Shown here: piece after piece, positions 38,688 through 46,220 of the stretch
Layout: each line of letters opens with the position of its first letter
Numbering within the stretch: the first letter of the stretch is position 1
NCBI GenBank assembly: GCA_020832495.1
Contig: JAFIEP010000111.1
Location: forward strand, 1 to 64,000
DNA length: 64,000 nt
Origin: Acidimicrobiia bacterium
GTDB taxonomy: Bacteria; Actinomycetota; Acidimicrobiia; Acidimicrobiales; Acidimicrobilacustridaceae
Reading direction: 5' to 3'
The notes under the pieces: generated by a model
Database searches by the model: none
What the model saw: the letters and a program-made list of their open reading frames with translations, nothing else
Told to the model about the DNA's origin: nothing
Made by a program: the position numbers and the translations under genes

Positions 38688-39644
38688 CTACCAGGCCACC
38701 GGCGGTGCCTCGGTGAGGTCGAGGTCGACCGGCAGCGGCCGGGGTACCGGGTCGTCGCCGTTGATCTCCCACCACAGGAGTTGGCCGGGCGTCCCGTCGG
38801 AGGCGACGACGAAGCGTCCCGAGTGGTCGACATCGAAGCTGAACCGGGTGGGCATGCTCCGCAGGTCACCGTCGGCATCGAAGTACGGGCTCCCGTCAGT
38901 CGGCTCGCGGATGGGTTCGTTGGTCATCTGCCCCGTTGCCGGATCGATCGACACCGACTGACGGGTGCAGCAATCGGTCCGCTCGAAGTGCACCAGCCAC
39001 ACCAGCGCATCGCCGTCGGGTGCCCAGGTGACGTGGAGTGGGGCATACGCCATCTGGATCCCCTCGCCGGTGGTGTTCCGGCCCTCGTCGAGAACCAGCA
39101 GGCCACCGCCGCTGTTCACGGCGAGGAACCGCCCGTCCGGCGAGTAGCGAGGGCTCGACACATAGGCGTCGCCTCCGTCGAGCGACACACGCTGTGGTGG
39201 TGCCGAGCCGTCGGCGGGCACCTCGTAGAGGCCGTAGGCGAGGCGGTCGCGGATCGAGCCTCCAAAGGTGAAAGCGACCGTGACGCCATCCGGTGACAGG
39301 TCGACGTCGTCGAACCGTCCCTCGGTCAACCCGAGTGCATCGGACAACTCGTCGCCTCGGGCGAGCACGACGGCATCACCGCTGGCCAACTCGAGCGCCA
39401 CCAGGTCACGGCCATCGACGGTGATCAACAAGGGCGGCCCCGGTTGGTCGTCGGGGCTCGGGGCGGTCGTTGTCGGCTCGGCTGATCCATCAGGCGGGTC
39501 CTGGGGGGTCGCGCCAGTCGGTTGAGTGGTCGAGGTGGCCTCGCTCGGTGCCCCTGTGTCGACACCGTTCGCGGTGTCCGATCCACACCCGAGCAGCGCC
39601 GGGACCACCAGCGCTACCAGCCAGACCCCACGGGCTCGGTGCAC
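38688..39644 (-). CDS. Lipoprotein with a TolB-like propeller
   Basis: The 318-residue exported protein has lipobox ALLGC (Cys20), a Thr/Pro/Ser-rich linker with STTQPT and TTTAPSP segments to about residue 70, then repeated beta-propeller-like strands of the type DVDLSPDGVTVAFTFGG, SPRYSPDGRFLAVNSG and VTWAPDGDALVWL. SPDGR and APDG units resemble TolB/WD40-like PD40 repeats. Function unknown. It has the tRNA upstream on the other strand. Confidence 0.78.
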   Translation of the reverse strand: MHRARGVWLVALVVPALLGCGSDTANGVDTGAPSEATSTTQPTGATPQDPPDGSAEPTTTAPSPDDQPGPPLLITVDGRDLVALELASGDAVVLARGDELSDALGLTEGRFDDVDLSPDGVTVAFTFGGSIRDRLAYGLYEVPADGSAPPQRVSLDGGDAYVSSPRYSPDGRFLAVNSGGGLLVLDEGRNTTGEGIQMAYAPLHVTWAPDGDALVWLVHFERTDCCTRQSVSIDPATGQMTNEPIREPTDGSPYFDADGDLRSMPTRFSFDVDHSGRFVVASDGTPGQLLWWEINGDDPVPRPLPVDLDLTEAPPVAW

Positions 39645-39789
39645 GATGCCATCTCCCCCCGGTCGGACGGCGCTCTCCGCACGCTATCAGCAACACTGCC
39701 CTGCCCGGAGGCGGGTGTCGTCCAGCCGGCTCATGGGTCGCCAGCGCTGACCCGCCCACACCGCGGCGGCAGCCGACTCACTCGATGCC

Positions 39790-39795
39790 TAGGGT
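39790..39795 (+). promoter_or_regulatory. Leaderless TAGGGT -10 box of the YjbR-like gene
   Basis: TAGGGT is followed by six bases and the GTG at 39802. There is no ribosome site in the gap, matching a leaderless transcript. Confidence 0.55.
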
Positions 39796-39801
39796 TGCTA
39801 C

Positions 39802-40212
39802 GTGGTCCACCCGCAGATGTTCGATGACGACGATCCGTACCTGGCCAACGTGCGCGCCATCGCCCGAAGCTTTCCCGGCACGGACGAGAAGGTGTCCCAC
39901 GGGCGGCCGGCATTCTTCACCAAGAAGGTCTTCGCCTACTACGGGGGCTCGCTGCGCCTCGACGGCGAGTGGGTGCAGCACCCACAGTCGATCGTGGTGT
40001 TGGCCGAGCCGATCGAGCGCGAGGCCCTCCTCACCGAGGAGCGGGTGTACGTGCCGGCCTATCTCGGACCGTCTGGCTGGATCGGGATCGACGTGAGCGA
40101 GCCCACGGACTGGACCGAGGTCGAAGAGTTGCTCGATGCCTCCTACCGGCTGACCGCCCCGAAACGCCTCGTCGCCGAGTTGGACACTTCCGGCTGGCGC
40201 ACCACCACCTGA
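39802..40212 (+). CDS. MmcQ/YjbR-family protein
   Basis: This 136-residue single-domain protein of the YjbR/MmcQ fold carries SHGRPAFFTKKVFAYYGG, VVLAEPIEREALL and the closing SYRLTAPKRLVAELD. Members are small DNA-binding-like or protein-interaction folds of unknown biochemical role. The leaderless GTG at 39802 is supported by a TAGGGT six bases upstream. The 3' end overlaps the convergent radical-SAM-like gene by about 70 bases. Confidence 0.85.
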   Translation: MVHPQMFDDDDPYLANVRAIARSFPGTDEKVSHGRPAFFTKKVFAYYGGSLRLDGEWVQHPQSIVVLAEPIEREALLTEERVYVPAYLGPSGWIGIDVSEPTDWTEVEELLDASYRLTAPKRLVAELDTSGWRTTT

Positions 40213-41318
40213 CACGCCACCGGCCGCAGCGAGCTGACGGACTGCCACATCTCGACGACCAGACCGTGGAGATCGAAACGAAGCGTCCAGTCGACCTCCA
40301 ACGCACACGGGATCCCCCGCCTCACACCTCCGATCGGACGCCTCGCCGTGCCTGACAGGGCAAAGCGGGCCCGCACCACCTGACCCTCCCGGCGGAGCTC
40401 CTCCACCGTCACCTCGAGGCCGTCGAGTGCGCCCGCCACGCCCCACAGGTCTGCGACGTTGCGTGACCCTTCGGCCGCCGTGGACCGGTGTGGATAGGAG
40501 GCCCCGAAGATGCGAATGTGTGGGGAGATGAGCCGGATCGTGACCGCCGCCGAACGACCGTCGCCGAAGGCCTCCATGAGTGTCGCTGCCCGACCGAGAT
40601 GATCGTCGGCGCCGAGGTCGAATGCCGGTGCGGAACCAGCGGTGCCTGTGATCCGTTCACCGATCCACGTCGGTCCGGACCAACGCACCCGGGGGCGGGA
40701 TCCCCCGACGGCTCGCGCCTCGCGGTACGCCTCGTTCACCTGGCCTTGTGTGAGCCGGCGACCGAGTCCGCTGCGCGCCACCACCGGGTTGCCCAGCGCA
40801 AGGGGAGCGAACCAGACGTCGAACCGTCCGGCGGCCCAGTCGATCATGGCCTCGGCGTCGGTGACCCCGGGGATCCACGGCTGTGCATGTAGTTCGACGG
40901 GCACACCGGCGGCGTACAAGGCCTCGATCGTGGCCTGGCGCTCGGCCACTGCCGGCGCCTGCGGTTCGATCTGTTGCAGCGCAGCGTCGTCGAACGACGG
41001 CAGCGACACCAGTACCCGAACCCGGTCGTACCCCTGCAGCAGGTCGAGGTCACGAAGGACGAGCGTGCCCTTCGTGACGATGGCCACCGCTCGTCGCTCG
41101 GCCACGAGCACCTCGAGTGCCGCTCGCGTGACGCCGTGGCGCGCTTCGGCGTGGGTGTAGCCGTCGACGAGGGAACCGATGGACACCTGGTCGTCGACCG
41201 GAATGGCGGCCAGCTGGGATCGGAGCACCCCTGGCACCTCGTCGGCTGCCACCAGCGGTTCGGAGACGCCCTGTGCATAGCTCGAGCAGTAGGAACAGGA
41301 CAGTGGTGATCTCCCCAT
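40143..41318 (-). CDS. Radical-SAM-like protein (SPL type) fused to a SnoaL-like domain; cluster motif incomplete
   Basis: From ATG 41318 this is 391 residues. The first part resembles the spore-photolyase-like radical-SAM group: SCSYCSSYAQG, VSIGSLVDGYTHAEARHGVTR, VAIVTKGTLVLRDLDLL, LEPxAP-like QQIEPQAPAVAERQATIEAL and PWIPGVTDAE. Only CxxC is present; the first Cys of C-x3-C-x2-C is Ser (TCA), so a [4Fe-4S] cluster is doubtful. Residues from about 255 resemble a SnoaL/NTF2 fold ending VDWTLRFDLHGLVVEMWQSV. The 5' end coincides with the unterminated end of the phyH gene, and the 3' end overlaps the YjbR-like gene. Confidence 0.6.
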   Translation of the reverse strand: MGRSPLSCSYCSSYAQGVSEPLVAADEVPGVLRSQLAAIPVDDQVSIGSLVDGYTHAEARHGVTRAALEVLVAERRAVAIVTKGTLVLRDLDLLQGYDRVRVLVSLPSFDDAALQQIEPQAPAVAERQATIEALYAAGVPVELHAQPWIPGVTDAEAMIDWAAGRFDVWFAPLALGNPVVARSGLGRRLTQGQVNEAYREARAVGGSRPRVRWSGPTWIGERITGTAGSAPAFDLGADDHLGRAATLMEAFGDGRSAAVTIRLISPHIRIFGASYPHRSTAAEGSRNVADLWGVAGALDGLEVTVEELRREGQVVRARFALSGTARRPIGGVRRGIPCALEVDWTLRFDLHGLVVEMWQSVSSLRPVACQVVVRQPEVSNSATRRFGAVSR

Positions 41319-42147
41319 GACCCGACGCCGACCACAGAACGGGGTTGGACGGACCGTCGATGAGGTCACCCGGATGCCGACTATCCAAGAAGAGGTCGAT
41401 GTTGGCCTCCTGCACCTCGCTCGCAGGCTCGGCCACCCTGGCGCCGTCCGCCAGGTAGGCGATGGTCAGCGCGTAGCGAGCCTCGTCGCTGCGGTTTGCT
41501 CCGGCGGCGTGCAGCACGCCCGCCGCGTGGACCGTGGCATCGCCAGCGGTGAACGGGCCGGCGTCGTGCACCGGGAACTCCTCGTCCCCGACGAGCACCG
41601 AGCGCGCCCTGTCGGGATGACCCGTTCGCGTGGCGTCACCCGGATCGGTGCGGTGCGACCCCGAAGCGAACCGCAGCGTGCCGCACGACGCGCTCAGGTC
41701 GGTGAGAGCCAACCACAGCCGCACCATACCGACGCCGCCTGGTCCGACCACGTCGCAGGCGTCGACCGGCCAGTAGGGCTGATCCCGATGCCAGAAGGTC
41801 GGCGGCGCCCCGGCGGGCTTCACGAACAGCTCGTCGTGGTACAGCCGAACGGCGTCGACGCCCATCAACACAGCAGCAGCGCGGGCAAGAGGGACGGCAC
41901 GAACCAGGGTGGCCAGCACCGGGTCAGTGGATCCCACCGAGACCAGCGAGAGGTACTCAGCGGAGGTCGGACGGAGCGCGTGCGTCGGTGCGGTCGCCGA
42001 GGCCGGATCCACGGACGCTGCGAGTGCCGCCTCGGTCAACGCTCGGGCCGCCGTGGCAGCACCCCTTACCGCTGACGGTTCGACCACCCCGCGCAGCACG
42101 ACGTGGCCCGCGTCGTGGAACGCCTGGACCTGTGCGGGTGTGATCAT
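41050..42147 (-). CDS. Phytanoyl-CoA dioxygenase family protein running through its expected stop
   Basis: This is an Fe(II)/2-oxoglutarate oxygenase of the PhyH family. Iron ligands are H120 and D122 in FWHRDQPYW and a C-terminal His in VLHAAGANRSDEARYALTIAYL, with an Arg for 2-oxoglutarate (R224). The recognisable protein ends near residue 272 (DGPSNPVLW, about 41330), as expected for family size. The frame instead continues without a stop for about 90 Arg-rich residues to 41050, through the start of the radical-SAM-like gene. This suggests a small deletion or indel at the gene junction. Substrate unknown. Confidence 0.72.
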   Translation of the reverse strand: MITPAQVQAFHDAGHVVLRGVVEPSAVRGAATAARALTEAALAASVDPASATAPTHALRPTSAEYLSLVSVGSTDPVLATLVRAVPLARAAAVLMGVDAVRLYHDELFVKPAGAPPTFWHRDQPYWPVDACDVVGPGGVGMVRLWLALTDLSASCGTLRFASGSHRTDPGDATRTGHPDRARSVLVGDEEFPVHDAGPFTAGDATVHAAGVLHAAGANRSDEARYALTIAYLADGARVAEPASEVQEANIDLFLDSRHPGDLIDGPSNPVLWSASGHGEITTVLFLLLELCTGRLRTAGGSRRGARGAPIPAGRHSGRRPGVHRFPRRRLHPRRSAPRRHASGTRGARGRATSGGHRHEGHARPS

Positions 42148-42349
42148 CGTGCCGCACCCCGATCCCGCACCGGCGGTCGCCCCCACGCCACGACAGTACC
42201 GGGCAACGGGACGGAGCGCCGCCCGAGCGGTGCCCCAAGGTTCCTGCGTACGTTCGCGGGTGTCCGCACGCGAGATGAACGCAAGAATCCGTACCGCCAA
42301 CGGTTCCGCACCGCCGCCACCCACTGAACCATCCACCCCAGGAGTTCCC

Positions 42350-42988
42350 GTGCATGTTGCCATCGCCCTGTTCCCCCGCTTCACCGCCCTCGACGGCATC
42401 GGGCCGTACGAGGTCCTCCAGCGCATCCCCGAGATCGACGTCACCTTCGTCGGCCACCAGCGGGGAGAGATCCGCTCCGACAACGCCATGCTGGGCATCA
42501 CCTGCGATGCCACCTTCGACGAACTCCGGCACCCGGACGTGGTGGTGTTCCCTGGTGGGGTGGGCACTCGGACGCTCGTCGAGGACGCCGAGGTGCTCGA
42601 CTGGGTGCGTGCGGCGCACGAGTCCAGCCGCTTCACGACCTCGGTGTGTACCGGGTCGATCGTGCTGGCCGCTGCCGGACTCCTCGACGGCCTCACCGCC
42701 ACCACCCACTGGAGCGCTCGGAGCGAGCTGGCCGACCATGGCGCCGTGGCGGTGCCCGACCGGGTCGTCGAGCACCTCGACCGGCGGCTCATCACCGCAG
42801 CGGGCGTGTCGAGTGGCATCGACATGGCCCTGCGGCTCGTCGAGTTGCTCGTCGACCGCACCGCCGCCGAGGCCAGCCAGCTCATGATCGAGTACGACCC
42901 CCAACCACCGTTCGACTGCGGGTCGCTCGAGGCGGCCAGCGACGAGGTAGTGGCCAGGGTGATCGAGTACGCCGCCAGCCGACGGTAG
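42350..42988 (+). CDS. DJ-1/PfpI family protein
   Basis: This 212-residue class I glutamine amidotransferase-like protein of the DJ-1/PfpI group has VVFPGGVGTRTL, the nucleophile Cys in TTSVCTGSIVLAAAGLL and GVSSGIDMALRLVELL. Similar proteins hydrate isonitriles or act as amidases, peptidases or glyoxalases; the exact activity is not shown. The start GTG 42350 has AGGAG at 42340-42344. It is divergent from phyH. Confidence 0.88.
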   Translation: MHVAIALFPRFTALDGIGPYEVLQRIPEIDVTFVGHQRGEIRSDNAMLGITCDATFDELRHPDVVVFPGGVGTRTLVEDAEVLDWVRAAHESSRFTTSVCTGSIVLAAAGLLDGLTATTHWSARSELADHGAVAVPDRVVEHLDRRLITAAGVSSGIDMALRLVELLVDRTAAEASQLMIEYDPQPPFDCGSLEAASDEVVARVIEYAASRR

Positions 42989-43044
42989 CTCGCCCTCTGC
43001 TGTCGGCCGTCGGGGCGCCGGACCGGCAACGGGCCCCGCCGATG

Positions 43045-44682
43045 TCACAGGGCGGGACGGGCCCGTTCGACGATGGCGGCGGTGTCGACTCCCGGCGGGA
43101 GGGTGCCGAAGGCCAACCCGGCGTCGCCGTCGAGCCGCGACGCACAGAAGGCGTCGGCCACCACACTCGGCGCGTGACGCACCAGCAGCGAGGCCTGCAC
43201 CACCAACGCCATGCGCTCCACCAGATGCCGGGCGCGACGCTCTGCATCGTCGGGGTCGGTGAGCGCCGCGCGCAGTTCGGCGGCGGCACGGTCGAGGCGG
43301 CCGTCGGCACCCCCGGCTCGGTCCACCTCCTGCCAGTACAACTCGAGTGCCGCAGGCGTGCGCAGCAGCGCTCGCAGCACGTCGAGGCACATGACGTTGC
43401 CCGAGCCCTCCCAGATGCCGTTGAGCGGGCTCTGACGGAAGAGCCGCGGCATGTCGGTCTCCTCGACGTAGCCCACCCCGCCCAGGCACTCGAGCGCCTC
43501 CGCAGCGTGTGCCGGCGCCCGCTTGCACGTCCAGTACTTGAGCACCGGTGCCAAGAGGCGGGCCAGCAGCCGCTCCTCCTCGTCCACCGCCGAGCGGTCG
43601 AACGCCCCGGCCAGCCGCACGGCGGCGACGGTAGCCGCCTCGCTCTCGAGCACCAGGTCGGCCAGCACGTTGGCCATGAGCGGGTGCTGGTCGAGCACGG
43701 CACCGAACGTGGCGCGGTGACGGGCGTGCCAGGTGGCCTGGGCCACACCCTGGCGCAGGATGGCGGTGGCACCGAGCACACAGTCGAGGCGGGTGTGGTT
43801 CACCATCTCGATGATGGTGGGCACCCCGCGACCCTCGTCACCCACCATCGTCCCCCAGGCGCCGGCCAACTCGATCTCGCTCGAGGCGTTGGACCGGTCG
43901 CCCAGCTTGTCCTTCAGCCGCTGGATGCGGATGGGGTTGCGGCTGCCGTCGGGACACCAGCGGGGCACCCAGAAACAGGTGAGTCCGCCGGGCGCCTGGG
44001 CCAGCATCAAGAAGGCGTCGGACATGGGGGCCGAACAGAACCACTTGTGGCCCACCAGGCGATACCCGTCGTCGAGCGGCTCCGCAGTGGTGGTGTTGGC
44101 CCGCACGTCGGAGCCACCCTGCTTCTCGGTCATGGCCATGCCCACGGTGATGCCCGCCTTGTCCTCGCCGGGGCGGTTGGCCGGGTCGTACACCGGCGAG
44201 GTGAGCTTGCCCTCCCAGACCTCCGCCAGGTCGGCCTCATGGCGCAGCGCCGGCACCGAGGCATAGGTCATCGACACCGGACAGATGTGGCCGCCGTCCA
44301 CCTGGTACCAGCAGATCACCTTGGCGGCCCGCACCACGTGCGCCCCGGGACGACCCTCGGCCCAGGGGGCGGCGTGCAGTCCGTGGCGCAACGCGGCGGT
44401 CATCAACCGGTGGTAGTCGGGGTGGTAGTCGACGACGTCGAGACGATGCCCGTAGCGGTCGTGGGTTCGCAGCACCGGTGGGTTGGCGTTGGCCTGCCGA
44501 CCCCACTCCTGCGCCTCGCTGCTCCCGGCCAGGCGACCGAGTGCGCCGAGTTCCTCCGTCGCGTGCCCCCCGCCTTCGCGTGCGACGGCAGCCACCAGTG
44601 CCCCGTCGGCGGCAAAGACGTCGTAGTCGACGAGCGGCGGGGGCTGGTTGGTCACCTCGTGGGTGTCGAAGGGAGTGCCCAC
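43045..44682 (-). CDS. aidB: AidB-type acyl-CoA dehydrogenase
   Basis: This is closely like Escherichia coli AidB, a flavoprotein of the alkylation-damage response, over its full 545 residues: TNQPPPLVDY, NPPVLRTHDRYG, GMAMTEKQGGSDVRANTT, LKDKLGDRSNASSEIE and GIWEGSGNVMCLDVLR. In E. coli AidB binds DNA and protects it from alkylation; no ada or alkA gene is nearby. The start GTG 44682 is supported by a TACGGT seven bases upstream on the minus strand. Confidence 0.94.
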   Translation of the reverse strand: MGTPFDTHEVTNQPPPLVDYDVFAADGALVAAVAREGGGHATEELGALGRLAGSSEAQEWGRQANANPPVLRTHDRYGHRLDVVDYHPDYHRLMTAALRHGLHAAPWAEGRPGAHVVRAAKVICWYQVDGGHICPVSMTYASVPALRHEADLAEVWEGKLTSPVYDPANRPGEDKAGITVGMAMTEKQGGSDVRANTTTAEPLDDGYRLVGHKWFCSAPMSDAFLMLAQAPGGLTCFWVPRWCPDGSRNPIRIQRLKDKLGDRSNASSEIELAGAWGTMVGDEGRGVPTIIEMVNHTRLDCVLGATAILRQGVAQATWHARHRATFGAVLDQHPLMANVLADLVLESEAATVAAVRLAGAFDRSAVDEEERLLARLLAPVLKYWTCKRAPAHAAEALECLGGVGYVEETDMPRLFRQSPLNGIWEGSGNVMCLDVLRALLRTPAALELYWQEVDRAGGADGRLDRAAAELRAALTDPDDAERRARHLVERMALVVQASLLVRHAPSVVADAFCASRLDGDAGLAFGTLPPGVDTAAIVERARPAL

Positions 44683-44689
44683 CCCGACG

Positions 44690-44695
44690 ACCGTA
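44690..44695 (-). promoter_or_regulatory. Leaderless TACGGT -10 box of aidB
   Basis: TACGGT on the minus strand lies seven bases before the GTG at 44682. It has the TANNNT form and leaderless spacing. Confidence 0.45.
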
Positions 44696-44791
44696 GTGGC
44701 TGACGACCGGCAAGACTCCGGCCATGTGCACCGTTGGGTCTGGCGACGAGACCCGTGGGAACCTCGCCGGCGTTCGCGTCGTCCCACCACC

Positions 44792-46120
44792 ATGGAACGC
44801 CTCACTGCGCTCGACCGTCGATCGTTCGTGGCCATGGGCAGCGCTGCCCTGGTGGGCCTGCTCCTGGGCTGCGGCACCGATGACGGACCGTCAGCGGGCA
44901 ACGGAGCACGCAACAGTGGTGACCTCGTGAACGGCGAATCTGGCGACGTGCTGCTGGCCGACGTCGACCGCCTACCGGGCGACGCCGGGGCCGGCGCCGA
45001 CGTGGTCGCTGCTACCAACCGCTTCGGGGCGGATCTGTGGCCACTCGTTGCCGAGGACGGCGAGAACCTGGCCTACTCGCCGCTGAGCATCGCCATCGCC
45101 CTGGCCATGACCTCGGCCGGGGCGCGGGGCTCGACCCTCGCAGAGTTCGAACAGGCTCTCGGCGCCGAGGACACCGCCGCTCAGGAGGGTTGGGCCTGGA
45201 CCGAACAGCAACTCTCCGGTCGGGCGGGGGACGTCACCCTGGTCGACGGCAGTGGCGGCGAGGTGTCGTTGCACATCGCCAACCGGCTTTTCGCCCAGGC
45301 CGGGTTCGACATCGACGCCGACTTCGTCGAGGTGGTCAGTGCCGCCTACGGCGCCGGCGTCGGCCTCGAGGACTTCGCCGCCGATCCCGACGGCGCCCGG
45401 GAGCGAATCAACGCCTGGGTGGCCGACCAGACCGAGGACCAGATCCCCGACCTGCTGCCCGACGGCGCGATCGACACCCTCACCCGGCTGGTCCTGGCCA
45501 ACGCCGTGTACTTCAAGGCCCCGTGGCTGTCACCGTTCGAGGAGGCAGCCACCGCGGACCGTCCCTTCACCCTGGCTGACGGCACCACCGTCGACGTGCC
45601 CACCATGTCGAACACCGCCGGCTACGGCAACGCTTCGGGGCCCGGCTGGGAGGCCGTCACCCTGCCCTACGGCGGCGAAGAGCTCGAGATGGTCATCGTG
45701 TTGCCCGACGAGGATGCCTTCGCCGAGGTGGAGGCCCAGGTGCCCGACGGGCTGTTCGACGAGGTTCCGTCCGGCGAGCTGGACCGCCTCCAACTCACGC
45801 TCCCCCGTTTCCAGATCCGCTCGCCCCTGCCCCTTCGGGAACCGCTCGAGGCGTTGGGCCTCGAGGCCGCCTTCGATCCCGACCGGGCCGACTTCAGCGG
45901 CATCAACCCAGCCCCCGACTTCTACATCCAGGACGTGGTCCACGAGGCCTTCGTGGCCGTGGACGAGGAGGGCACCGAGGCCGCAGCGGCCACCGGGGTG
46001 ATCATGGGGATCACCTCGATGCCACCGTCGGTGGTGGTCGACCGCCCGTTCCTGTGGGCCATCCGCGACGTGCCCACCGGTCTGGTCCTGTTCCTCGGGC
46101 GTGTGCTGGACCCGAGCTGA
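44792..46120 (+). CDS. Serpin-family lipoprotein
   Basis: This 442-residue exported serpin starts with RRSFVAMGSAALVGLLLGC (lipobox Cys near residue 29) and an acidic/Gly linker. The serpin core has NLAYSPLSIAIALAMTSAGARG, LVLANAVYFKAPW, and the hinge VDEEGTEAAAATGVIMGITS (about 388-407) ahead of RPFLWAIRDVPTGLVLFLGRVLDPS. Counting the usual 17 residues from the hinge Glu puts P1-P1' near Thr-Ser, so trypsin-like proteases are not the obvious target. The small-residue hinge suggests real inhibition. Lipid anchoring would place it at the cell surface. Confidence 0.9.
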   Translation: MERLTALDRRSFVAMGSAALVGLLLGCGTDDGPSAGNGARNSGDLVNGESGDVLLADVDRLPGDAGAGADVVAATNRFGADLWPLVAEDGENLAYSPLSIAIALAMTSAGARGSTLAEFEQALGAEDTAAQEGWAWTEQQLSGRAGDVTLVDGSGGEVSLHIANRLFAQAGFDIDADFVEVVSAAYGAGVGLEDFAADPDGARERINAWVADQTEDQIPDLLPDGAIDTLTRLVLANAVYFKAPWLSPFEEAATADRPFTLADGTTVDVPTMSNTAGYGNASGPGWEAVTLPYGGEELEMVIVLPDEDAFAEVEAQVPDGLFDEVPSGELDRLQLTLPRFQIRSPLPLREPLEALGLEAAFDPDRADFSGINPAPDFYIQDVVHEAFVAVDEEGTEAAAATGVIMGITSMPPSVVVDRPFLWAIRDVPTGLVLFLGRVLDPS

Positions 46121-46220
46121 GCGCCAACCGCACGGTCATCGAGGTGCGCCCACGGCCACGCCGCGCCCGGACAGCCGCAAGTGAGCCGACTAGCGTCGGT
46201 GCGACACGCGGACGGCGACC

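Noticed and set aside
42103-42332. Short open frames upstream of the DJ-1/PfpI gene, on both strands
   Set aside because: The DJ-1/PfpI GTG at 42350 has a good ribosome site, and the upstream frames are the shadow of the divergent phyH start region.
30607-46120. Serpin paired with the window's trypsin-type protease as an inhibitor system
   Set aside because: The genes are more than 12 kb apart and the predicted P1 Thr does not fit the Arg/Lys specificity implied by D317.
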